This document shows, one piece after another, positions 56,634-64,000 of a stretch of 64,000 bases of DNA. Below the pieces are notes generated by a model, which searched no databases, had not been told where the DNA came from, and saw only the letters and a program-made list of their open reading frames with translations. Source of the stretch: JAFDVL01 sp964631865. Its GTDB lineage: Bacteria; Acidobacteriota; Blastocatellia; RBC074. A program made the position numbers and the translations under genes. The stretch's first letter is position 1, and each line of letters begins with the position of its first letter. The DNA is taken from NCBI GenBank assembly GCA_964631865.1, contig CAZWAK010000023.1, forward strand, positions 1 through 64,000, written 5' to 3'.

Positions 56634-59600
56634 ATGATTCCCTTCGTTCGCTTACGTTATGCAGTTGTCTGCCTGTTGGTTTGCACGTTTGCTTTCGCGC
56701 AAGACAAACCGAAAAGCACTGATCCAGCGGAATTCAAAACCCTGAAATACCGCTTGCTCGGCCCGGCGTGGGGCGGGCGTGTTTCGCGCGCAGTTGGTGT
56801 GCCGGGCGATGCGAACACGTTTTATGCGGCAACGGCTTCAGGTGGCGTGTGGAAATCCAGCGATGGCGGCATCACCTGGCGTTCGATCTTTGATGACCAG
56901 CCAATCTCTTCGATTGGCTCCATCGCGGTCGCGCCGTCTGACCCAAACGTCGTTTATGTCGGCAGCGGCGAAGCCAATATTCGCGGCAATGTCGCGGCGG
57001 GCAACGGCATTTACAAATCCACCGACGCGGGCAAAACGTGGCAGCACGTTTGGAAACAGGAAGGCCAAATCGGCACGATGATTGTGCATCCGACGAATCC
57101 TGACATCGCGTTCGCCGCTGTGCTCGGACACGCTTTCGGCCCCAATGCGGAACGCGGCGTCTATCGCACGAAAGACGGCGGCAAGTCGTGGCAACAAGTC
57201 TTGACGAAAGACGCCAACACGGGCGCATCCGATGTCGCGCTCGATCCGTCAAATCCGAACATTTTGTTTGCGGGCTTTTGGGAAGCGCGGCGCTATCCGT
57301 GGGATTTGAAGAGCGGCGGCGCGGGCAGCGGGCTGTATGTTTCGCGCGATGGCGGCGACACGTGGACACAACTCGACGGCAAAGAAAAAGGCAAAGGCTT
57401 GCCGCCCCCAGAAAAAGGAGTCTGGGGGCGCGTCGGCGTGGGCGTTGCGCCTTCGGACGGCAATCGCGTGTATGCCTTGATTGAAGCGGAAAAGGGCGGA
57501 CTGTTTCGTTCGGACGATGGCGGCGACACGTGGTCGCTCGCCACGCCAAGCCGCTTGATTCGGCAACGCGCGTGGTACTACACAACGCTGACGATCAACC
57601 CTGCGAATGCAAATGAAGTCTGGTTTCCGAACGTCGGGATGTATCGCACGATTGACGGCGGCAAAACGCTGGAAGACGTGCGCGGCATTCATCACGGCGA
57701 TCATCACGATGTGTGGTTCGATCCGAAAAATCCGAAACGCATGATCGCAGCCAATGACGGCGGCGTAGACATTTCCAACGACAGCGGCAAGACTTGGTAT
57801 GCGCCCGCGCTGCCTATCGCGCAGTTCTATCACGTCTCCGCCGACAACCGCGTTCCCTTCCACGTCGCCGGAGCGATGCAGGACATCGGCACGGCGCAAG
57901 GCCCCAGCATCGGACTACGCGGCGGCGGCATTCGCAACACGGATTGGTGGGGCGTCGGCGGCGGCGAAGCGGGGTGGGTCGTGAGCGATTGGAGCGATCC
58001 GAATATCGTCTACGCAGGCGAATACGGTGGCATCTTTACGCGCTACGATCACCGCACGGGACAGGCGCGCAACGTCAGTATTTTCCCCGAAGACCCGTCG
58101 GGACACGGCGCGGCGGATTTCAAATATCGCTTTCAATGGACAGCTCCGATTCACGTCTCGCCGCACAACGCCAAAGTCGTCTATCACGGCGGCAATGTTT
58201 TATTTCGGACGGAAGATGGCGGACAAACCTGGAAAGCGATCAGCGCCGATCTGACGCGCAACGACAAGAGCAAACAGCAATGGGCGGGCGGCCCGATTAC
58301 CGGCGACAACACTGGCGTCGAAACGTATTGCACGATCTTCTGCGTCGCCGAATCGCCCGTGCAGAAAGACTTGATTTGGGCGGGCACGGACGATGGTTTG
58401 GTGCAGATCACGCGCGACGGCGGCAAGACGTGGAAGAACGTGACGAGCGCGTTGTCGGGCTTGCCGGAATGGGGAACGGTTTCGATGATTGAGGCTTCGC
58501 GCTACGACGCTGGCACGGCTTACGTCGTCGTAGACAATCATCGGCAGGACGATATGAAGCCGTATTTGTACAAGACGTCCGACTTCGGCGCGACGTGGCA
58601 ACGGCTTGATGCCACGCTGCCGCCGGACATTTACCTGCACGCGATTCGAGAGGACAGCAAGGATCGCAACCTGCTTTATCTCGGCACGGAACGAGGCGTG
58701 ATGTTCAGCAAAGACGGCGGCAAATCGTGGCTGACGATGAAGCTGAATTTGCCGACGGTTGCCGTGCATGATTTCGCCGTCAAAGACAATTCGTTGATCG
58801 TCGGCACGCACGGACGTTCGATTTATTCATTCGATCATTTGAACGTGCTGCGCGAATGGTCGCCGCAGATCAAAGAGACTCCGGTGCATTTGTTTTCAGT
58901 GCCGGATGCCATTCGTTGGCGCTTTGGGCGCAGCGTCGGCGAAAAGTTCTCCGGGCAAAATCCTCCCAATGGCGCAGTGATTTATTACTGGCTGAAAGAA
59001 GAAGCGAAAGGGGATGTGGAAATGGAAATTGTGGATGCCAGCGATAACATCGTCGCTACGATGTCGAGCAAGCCGCGCGCGCCGATTGGCTTTGGCGACA
59101 GTCTGGAAATGGAGCGACGTGCATTTGGTGAAATGACGCTGGCAAAAGCAGCAGGCATCAATGTGGCGGTGTGGAACCTGGCGCACAAAGGGGCTGAACT
59201 CATCGAAAACGGCAAGCTCGATTTTGGCGGCCCCGTCTTTGGCCCGAAGGTTGTGCCGGGTCTCTACACACTACGCTTACATGTAAACGGCAAATCAGTC
59301 ATATCTAAATTTAATGTCTTGCCCGATCCGCGCGTGACGCTGACGGAAGCGGAGTACAAAGCGCAACGCGATTTGGCGCTGGCGATCCGCGATGACGTAA
59401 GCCGGTTGACGTTGATCGTGCGTCAGCTTCGCAATGTCCGCCAACAATTGACGAAGCGCAACGACCTGCTGAAGAACGATACGAAGTCGGAAGCCTTGCG
59501 CAAAGACTCCGAAGCGCTCATCAAAAAACTCAACGACCTCGAAGCCGAAATGCACAATCCTTCTGCTGAAGTCGTCTACGACATCTTAGCCTTCAAAGGC

Positions 59601-59810
59601 GGCGCAAAGCTCTATTCCCGCATCGCCTCGTTGCACGACATTGTCGCCGATGCCGACGGCCCGCCCACGCAAGGCGCGCGCGAAGTCTATGGGGATATGA
59701 AACGCGAATTGGATGGCTATGACGCGACGATGAAGAAATTGTTGAGTGAATTGGCGGGCTTGAATGCAGCAGCGAAGAAGTTGGATTTGCCGCATGTGAT
59801 TGCGCCGTAG
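56634..59810 (+). CDS. Secreted BNR/sortilin-like beta-propeller protein
   Basis: 1058 aa from the ATG at 56634, whose product begins with a signal peptide (MIPFVRLRYAVVCLLVCTFAFAQ); GAGG lies upstream. Many Asp-box/BNR repeats (SSDGGITW, STDAGKTW, TKDGGKSW, SRDGGDTW, SDDGGDTW, TEDGGQTW, TRDGGKTW, SKDGGKSW) build one or two propellers over residues 40-760, as in VPS10/sortilin-like and glycoside-hydrolase-like proteins. The C-terminal 300 residues hold a beta-sandwich and a coiled coil (about 900-970). Function unknown; surface binding or peptidase-associated roles are common in relatives. Confidence 0.87.
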   Translation: MIPFVRLRYAVVCLLVCTFAFAQDKPKSTDPAEFKTLKYRLLGPAWGGRVSRAVGVPGDANTFYAATASGGVWKSSDGGITWRSIFDDQPISSIGSIAVAPSDPNVVYVGSGEANIRGNVAAGNGIYKSTDAGKTWQHVWKQEGQIGTMIVHPTNPDIAFAAVLGHAFGPNAERGVYRTKDGGKSWQQVLTKDANTGASDVALDPSNPNILFAGFWEARRYPWDLKSGGAGSGLYVSRDGGDTWTQLDGKEKGKGLPPPEKGVWGRVGVGVAPSDGNRVYALIEAEKGGLFRSDDGGDTWSLATPSRLIRQRAWYYTTLTINPANANEVWFPNVGMYRTIDGGKTLEDVRGIHHGDHHDVWFDPKNPKRMIAANDGGVDISNDSGKTWYAPALPIAQFYHVSADNRVPFHVAGAMQDIGTAQGPSIGLRGGGIRNTDWWGVGGGEAGWVVSDWSDPNIVYAGEYGGIFTRYDHRTGQARNVSIFPEDPSGHGAADFKYRFQWTAPIHVSPHNAKVVYHGGNVLFRTEDGGQTWKAISADLTRNDKSKQQWAGGPITGDNTGVETYCTIFCVAESPVQKDLIWAGTDDGLVQITRDGGKTWKNVTSALSGLPEWGTVSMIEASRYDAGTAYVVVDNHRQDDMKPYLYKTSDFGATWQRLDATLPPDIYLHAIREDSKDRNLLYLGTERGVMFSKDGGKSWLTMKLNLPTVAVHDFAVKDNSLIVGTHGRSIYSFDHLNVLREWSPQIKETPVHLFSVPDAIRWRFGRSVGEKFSGQNPPNGAVIYYWLKEEAKGDVEMEIVDASDNIVATMSSKPRAPIGFGDSLEMERRAFGEMTLAKAAGINVAVWNLAHKGAELIENGKLDFGGPVFGPKVVPGLYTLRLHVNGKSVISKFNVLPDPRVTLTEAEYKAQRDLALAIRDDVSRLTLIVRQLRNVRQQLTKRNDLLKNDTKSEALRKDSEALIKKLNDLEAEMHNPSAEVVYDILAFKGGAKLYSRIASLHDIVADADGPPTQGAREVYGDMKRELDGYDATMKKLLSELAGLNAAAKKLDLPHVIAP

Positions 59811-60212
59811 CTAGCGCCAATTGTCGGTTTTGAGGTTTGGCACGGCCCTGAAATCTTTGTCGCTCGTTAGTAAAATCAGGCCATAACGCAGTGCGATAGT
59901 TGCGATCAGTGCATCTACCGCGGCCAACTGCCAACCAGTTCGTTGCAGTGACAGCCGTAATTCTGCGGCCTCCAGCGCATCTTGCTCATCTACTCCATAA
60001 AACATCAACCGGGGTCTGAGGTTCTGCCATTCAGCGCGATTTTGCACGGCGCGTGGCAAGGAACACATGCCAAACCAGATTTCACTCAAGACGGGCGCGC
60101 AGATCGCAAATTGATGACCCGCTTGATGTGCAGCAAGGATTCGTTGACGCAAAGGATTGTGTAAGGTCACCAGCGGCGAGGCGTGGTTGGAATCCAATAG
60201 GTAGTTCAACAT
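59811..60212 (-). CDS. PIN-domain ribonuclease toxin (VapC type)
   Basis: 133 aa. The PIN acidic residues are D7 (YLLDSNHAS), E44 (VLSEIWFG), D100 (AAVDALIAT) and D118 (TSDKDF). VapC toxins cleave tRNA or rRNA when released from the partner. Its start overlaps the stop of the antitoxin gene (TAATG). The gene abuts the stop of the convergent BNR gene with no spacer. Confidence 0.9.
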   Translation of the reverse strand: MLNYLLDSNHASPLVTLHNPLRQRILAAHQAGHQFAICAPVLSEIWFGMCSLPRAVQNRAEWQNLRPRLMFYGVDEQDALEAAELRLSLQRTGWQLAAVDALIATIALRYGLILLTSDKDFRAVPNLKTDNWR

Positions 60213-60604
60213 TATCCGCGTAATCCTTCCATCAAATCACGCTCCCGCTCAAGTGCCTTTTTTCGGTCAATCGCGTTCATCTCAGCTTCAATGGCATCCC
60301 AATTACGATTCCACTCTTCCAGGTCAAACTTTTCATTGGGGTCTTCCGCCGCAATGCTCGCGGCCAGATACTCTGACAGCGAACCAACGGCAGGGCGAAT
60401 CATGTTTGGATTCGGTGGAAGGGATTGAATCTTTGCCACAACTTCTTCCGGCGTTGGACGATAGTTGCTCTCTGGCATTGATTCTAAAATCAATGCTTCA
60501 TCCAGCAGGATAATGGCAAAATCTTCGATAGATATATGCTGAGACTGCGCGACTTTCTGGTAGCGAGCCGCGATGTCGTCAGGAATCGTAATAGTCACTG
60601 GCAT
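60212..60604 (-). CDS. Antitoxin partner of the PIN toxin
   Basis: 130 aa from the ATG at 60604, supported by a strong AGGAGGTG site; the frame is open further to 60652. The N-terminus MPVTITIPDDIAARYQKVAQSQHIS is a ribbon-helix-helix-like DNA-binding region. The C-terminal half is acidic and helical and should wrap the toxin (DLEEWNRNWDAIEAEMNAIDRKKALERERD). It is longer than the usual 70-90-aa VapB. It lies 25 bp after the PSD1 gene on the same strand. Confidence 0.8.
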   Translation of the reverse strand: MPVTITIPDDIAARYQKVAQSQHISIEDFAIILLDEALILESMPESNYRPTPEEVVAKIQSLPPNPNMIRPAVGSLSEYLAASIAAEDPNEKFDLEEWNRNWDAIEAEMNAIDRKKALERERDLMEGLRG

Positions 60605-60629
60605 AACTGAACACCTCCTGCACTGCATC

Positions 60630-63600
60630 TTACTCCTTCGTAATCGTTTCATCCAAATTCAAAATCGCGCTCACGACCATTGTCCACGCAGCCAATTCAG
60701 CTTTATTGAGTTTCGCGTCCGGCTTCGATTCGCCGATGCTCAGCAATGCTTCGGCGGCTTTCGTGTCTTTGCGATATGACGCGAGATGTTGGATGTAGAC
60801 GTTGCGCAAGACGCTGAGTTCTTCTGGCGCAGGCTTGCGCGCGGTGGCTTGACGAAAGGCAAACATCAAACGACTGTTCACATCCACACCGCCTGTTTGC
60901 ATAGCCTTTTGTGCCAGCACGCGCGCGACTTCGATGTACGTCGGATCGTTCATCGTAATCAACGCTTGCAACGGCGTGTTCGTGACGGGGCGGCGGGCAA
61001 CGCATTTTTCGCGGTCAGGTGCGTCGAAGGTATTCAACGCGGCAGGTGGAACCGTGCGTTTCCAGAACGTGTACATCGAACGACGATACAAATCCTGGCC
61101 CGCACTCGGCGTGTATTTCTGGGCTGTGAAGCCGTCGCCAAACGCCAACTCATCCCACAAATCTACGGGCTGATACGGGAAGACGCTCTTGCCACCGATT
61201 TCGTTGTTGAGCAAGCCACTGACGGCGAGCGCGTTGTCGCGGATCAATTCGGCTTGCAAACGAAATCTTGCGCCGCGTGCGAGCAGGCGATTTTCCGGGT
61301 CTTTGTCGCGCAGTTCGGGCGTGACTTTGGAGGCTTGGCGATAGGTTGCCGAAGTCACGATCAAGCGGAGCAAGGCTTTCACATCCCACGATTGCGGAGT
61401 TTGGATTGCGGAATGCGGATTGGCTGTTAATTCCGCATTCATAAATTCCGTCGCCAGCCAATCCAGCAATTCGGCGTGAACGGGCGGTTCGCCTTGCGCG
61501 CCGAAATCTTCCGACGTTTTCACGAGGCCGAGGCCGAAGAACAATTGCCAAAACCGATTCACAGCGACGCGCGCGGTCAGCGGATGTGAGGGATCAACCA
61601 GCCATTTCGCCAAGCCCAGACGATTTGCTTTGACGTCTTTGGGCAGCGGCGGAAGCACTGCCGGGACAGCCGCCGTTACTTTCTCTGTCTTGTTGCGATA
61701 ATCGCCACGCGCCAGCACGAACGTGTCGCGCGGCTTGCTCATTTCGTCCATCACCATCGTGTTCAGAATGGCTTTGTCGAGTTCGGCTTTTTGTTTCTTG
61801 AGGTCGTTGAGCGAAGCATATTCTGCGCGCAGATTTTCAGGCGCAGCATACGTCAAAAAGTAATCGCGCACGGCTGTCGCTTCTTCTTTCGTGCGTTGAC
61901 CGTACACGCCGGACAAGTACGTTTGCACGGGCAAGTGAATGGCCAACTGCTCAATCTCTTGTTCATTCAAAGGCCGATTGTAAAACCGCAGATCGTCCAA
62001 CTGCCCCTTGTACGGCTTGCCAAACGCTTTGTTGCCGATTTGCCATTCGGCGTCGTTGGCAATCGAACTGGCAAGCGTGTCTTTGATGATTTCCAGTTCC
62101 GCCGGCTTACCGTTGAAGTACAACTTGAGTCCGGCAGCTTTGCCCGAACCGTCATACGTCACGACGACGTGGCCCCAATCCACAATGCGAATCAAATCTT
62201 TCGAGCGCACGTGAATCGCGTTGTCCGCCACATTCGCGGTCAAGTGAATGTTGATATGCGGCGCGCGCCGTTGCACGCCAATCAATTGATAGCCGTCGAG
62301 CGTAATCTCAAACCCTTTGCGCAAGGTTTCGTTTTCGAGCTTTTGCAACAGCGTGATCGGCAGATTCGTATTGCCGCGCAGCCACATCGCAAGGCTGAAG
62401 CTGTCGCTTTTTTCTGCCGGGCCAAGCTTGCCGAATGTCACTTGCGAATCGCCATCAAAGCTCGCGGCACGTCCGATTTTGCCCGCCGCAAAATCCGGGC
62501 TGCCTTGCAAGCGGCGCGCGTGTTGGTAGCCGCCTGCAATGTCCGCAAAGCTGCCATCCAATTCGTAATGCGCAATCAAACCATTGCGCGGCGCGGCGGC
62601 GACTTTCCCCACAAATTGTTTTTCCCACCCCGATTGAAACGGCTCGACCTCTTTTTCGGAGACGAGTTTTTCTTTGACTTTGATCGCGGCGGCGAGTTCG
62701 GTTTGCCTGGTTTTTTGCTCTTCCGTTGGCAGCGACAAAAACGGTTTCGCATTGCCGTCGCGGCCATCCAGTCCGACTTCATTCACCGAATTGAAGAAGG
62801 CATAAAACTGATAGAACTCTTTTTGCGAAATCGGATCGTACTTGTGCGAATGGCAACGCGCACAGCCCATCGTGAGCGCCAGAAACGCATTCGAGGTCGT
62901 TTCGACGCGGTCAATCACGTATTCGGTCAGATATTCTTCAGGAATCGCGCCGCCTTCAAAATTGATCATGTGATTGCGATTGAAACCGGAGGCAATCTTC
63001 TGCTCGACGCTCGCGTTTGGCAACAAGTCTCCCGCGATTTGTTCGATGATGAATTGATCGTAAGGCTTGTTTTGATTGAAGGCTTTGATGGCCCAATCGC
63101 GCCAGGGCCACATCTCGCGGTGCGAATCAATGTGGTAGCCGTGCGTGTCGGCATAGCGCGCAATGTCGAGCCAGTACATTGCAAACCGTTCGCCGTAATG
63201 TGGCGAGGCAAGTAACCGATCCACGAGCTTTTCATAAGCGTTCGGCGATTTGTCCGCGAGAAAGTCATCCACTTCTTGCGGCGTCGGCGGCAAGCCCGTC
63301 AAATCCAGCGTGACGCGGCGCATCAACGTCGTCTTGTCGGCTTCGGGCGATGGCTTGAGCTTTTCTTTTTCGAGCCGCGCGAGGATGAAGTTATCAATGC
63401 CGTTGCGCACCCACGTCGTGTCTTTGACGCTCGGCAGTTCCGGTCGCTTCGGCGTAACGAAGGCCCAATGCTCTGTCCAGTTCGCACCGTCATCAATCCA
63501 GCGTTTGATGGTTTCGATTTGCTGCGGCGTCAATTTATGCCCCGAAGCAACCGGCGGCATGATCGAATTCTGGTCTGTCGTGGCAATGCGTTTGTATAAG

Positions 63601-63854
63601 CGGCTCTCGTCGGATTTGCCCGCAACGATCACGCCTTGTTTGGCAAACGCGCCGTCTTTCGTGTCGAGTCGCAAGCGGGCTTTGCGTTGGTTTTCATCGG
63701 GGCCGTGACAGGCAAAACAATTGTCCGAAAGAATCGGGCGCACGTCGCGATTGAAGTCGAGCGGCTTCTGCGCGGAAACCTTTTGCCAAGTGAAAAGCGT
63801 CATCACGCCAATGAGGGCAAGAGCAAAAACACCAAGCTGGATTTTGTGCTTCAT
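60630..63854 (-). CDS. PSD1 cytochrome-domain protein with LamG-like insert (DUF1549/DUF1553)
   Basis: 1074 aa with a signal or anchor segment (1-28). The cytochrome domain has CFACH at 46-50. DUF1549 (about 150-345) includes LTMGCARCHSHKYDPIS. A LamG/concanavalin-like domain (about 430-600, NGLIAHYELDGSFADIAGG ... LDDLRFYNRPLNEQEIEQL) is inserted before DUF1553 (about 690-1020, HPLTARVAVNRFWQLFFGLGLV). The LamG fold suggests sugar binding. A short segment (ELTANPHSAIQTPQS) comes from an in-frame heptamer array, in a region that is otherwise conserved in the family. No DUF1501 partner is visible nearby. Confidence 0.9.
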   Translation of the reverse strand: MKHKIQLGVFALALIGVMTLFTWQKVSAQKPLDFNRDVRPILSDNCFACHGPDENQRKARLRLDTKDGAFAKQGVIVAGKSDESRLYKRIATTDQNSIMPPVASGHKLTPQQIETIKRWIDDGANWTEHWAFVTPKRPELPSVKDTTWVRNGIDNFILARLEKEKLKPSPEADKTTLMRRVTLDLTGLPPTPQEVDDFLADKSPNAYEKLVDRLLASPHYGERFAMYWLDIARYADTHGYHIDSHREMWPWRDWAIKAFNQNKPYDQFIIEQIAGDLLPNASVEQKIASGFNRNHMINFEGGAIPEEYLTEYVIDRVETTSNAFLALTMGCARCHSHKYDPISQKEFYQFYAFFNSVNEVGLDGRDGNAKPFLSLPTEEQKTRQTELAAAIKVKEKLVSEKEVEPFQSGWEKQFVGKVAAAPRNGLIAHYELDGSFADIAGGYQHARRLQGSPDFAAGKIGRAASFDGDSQVTFGKLGPAEKSDSFSLAMWLRGNTNLPITLLQKLENETLRKGFEITLDGYQLIGVQRRAPHINIHLTANVADNAIHVRSKDLIRIVDWGHVVVTYDGSGKAAGLKLYFNGKPAELEIIKDTLASSIANDAEWQIGNKAFGKPYKGQLDDLRFYNRPLNEQEIEQLAIHLPVQTYLSGVYGQRTKEEATAVRDYFLTYAAPENLRAEYASLNDLKKQKAELDKAILNTMVMDEMSKPRDTFVLARGDYRNKTEKVTAAVPAVLPPLPKDVKANRLGLAKWLVDPSHPLTARVAVNRFWQLFFGLGLVKTSEDFGAQGEPPVHAELLDWLATEFMNAELTANPHSAIQTPQSWDVKALLRLIVTSATYRQASKVTPELRDKDPENRLLARGARFRLQAELIRDNALAVSGLLNNEIGGKSVFPYQPVDLWDELAFGDGFTAQKYTPSAGQDLYRRSMYTFWKRTVPPAALNTFDAPDREKCVARRPVTNTPLQALITMNDPTYIEVARVLAQKAMQTGGVDVNSRLMFAFRQATARKPAPEELSVLRNVYIQHLASYRKDTKAAEALLSIGESKPDAKLNKAELAAWTMVVSAILNLDETITKE
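61390..61422. repeat. In-frame heptamer array inside the PSD1 gene
   Basis: The units gattgcg, gagtttg, gattgcg and gaatgcg are followed by gattggc. Next to them, gaatgcgga (61411-61419) has an inverted copy tccgcattc (61432-61440). Confidence 0.65.
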
Positions 63855-63939
63855 TCTTCGTCACTCCAAACTGAATTGGTCAAACCTTCGGGCAGAGGCC
63901 AATGATACGCGGAGTCGTGCGCGGTTGCCAATGAATTAG

Positions 63940-63955
63940 GGAACAGTACTGTTCC
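63940..63955. promoter_or_regulatory. 16-bp perfect palindrome followed by a T-run
   Basis: GGAACAGTACTGTTCC is self-complementary and is followed by AGATTTTTTT on the plus strand. It lies 85 bp upstream of the PSD1 gene start. It could be an operator for that gene or part of a transcript end. Confidence 0.4.
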
Positions 63956-63972
63956 AGATTTTTTTCGCCCCA

Positions 63973-64000
63973 CTAAATCCGCTTCGGAAAGCCTTCGCGT
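63973..64000 (-). CDS. Last codons of a minus-strand gene continuing outside the window
   Basis: Read on the minus strand, the edge encodes ...REGFPKRI followed by TAG (63973-63975). The stop lies 118 bp before the PSD1 start in the same direction. Too short to identify, and a chance frame cannot be excluded. Confidence 0.25.

Noticed and set aside
61791..63215. 474-codon plus-strand open frame
   Set aside because: It is a shadow of the second PSD1 gene on the opposite strand.

Overview
The window looks like a chromosomal segment of an Acidobacteriota member (Solibacter/Blastocatellia-like), fairly GC-rich, with one integrated mobile element. The assignment rests on family content, not on a marker gene: a secreted protein ending in the Solibacter-type C-terminal domain (TIGR03437) with BACON and cohesin modules, a VWFA-related Acidobacterial protein, an Oar-like TonB receptor with a carboxypeptidase-regulatory domain, CRTAC1/ASPIC-UnbV and BNR-repeat secreted proteins, and paired PSD1 (DUF1549/DUF1553) and DUF1501 proteins.

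Host region 1 (1-39.5 kb). The left edge carries the tail of a cohesin-type protein and a second, complete modular secreted protein. Then come an aldo/keto reductase and a Tat-exported Gfo/Idh/MocA oxidoreductase, a DUF2227 membrane protein, the pantothenate pair panB-panC, and a convergent acyl-CoA synthetase. A VWFA protein and a CRTAC1 protein face a minus-strand operon of Rpn-like nuclease, TPR protein, seven-heme cytochrome c and TPR protein. A large TonB receptor is divergent from a membrane-anchored regulator-like protein. There follow a GntP-type permease, a Nudix hydrolase, an EVE-HNH endonuclease, a PSD1/Rpn/DUF1501 operon, an SGNH hydrolase, a radical SAM protein that has lost one cluster cysteine, and a sigma factor/anti-sigma pair.

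Mobile element (39604-56499). A 24-bp piece of the 3' end of tRNA-Ser(UGA) is repeated exactly about 16.9 kb away, so the interval is an island integrated at the tRNA. The right 12 kb is one minus-strand unit: integrase, unknown protein, small DNA-binding and zinc proteins, RecA-fold helicase, DUF6371-type primase, PD-(D/E)XK-like nuclease, HTH protein, a 418-aa low-complexity protein and a 1472-aa protein that begins with an M15 peptidase domain. The left 4.4 kb holds a second tyrosine integrase, a SWIM-finger protein, several small proteins and a Fic protein. No capsid, portal or terminase gene is recognisable, which makes it a candidate satellite or otherwise unusual replicating element.

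Host region 2 (56.5-64 kb). A BNR/sortilin-like secreted protein, a VapBC-type toxin-antitoxin pair, a second PSD1 protein with a LamG-like insert, and the last codons of another minus-strand gene.

Across the host DNA there is a striking layer of short repeats. It includes palindromic elements, a 0.2-kb element with long terminal inverted repeats, and degenerate arrays with a 7- or 9-nt period. Some arrays form hairpins between genes, and three sit in frame inside genes for exported proteins.
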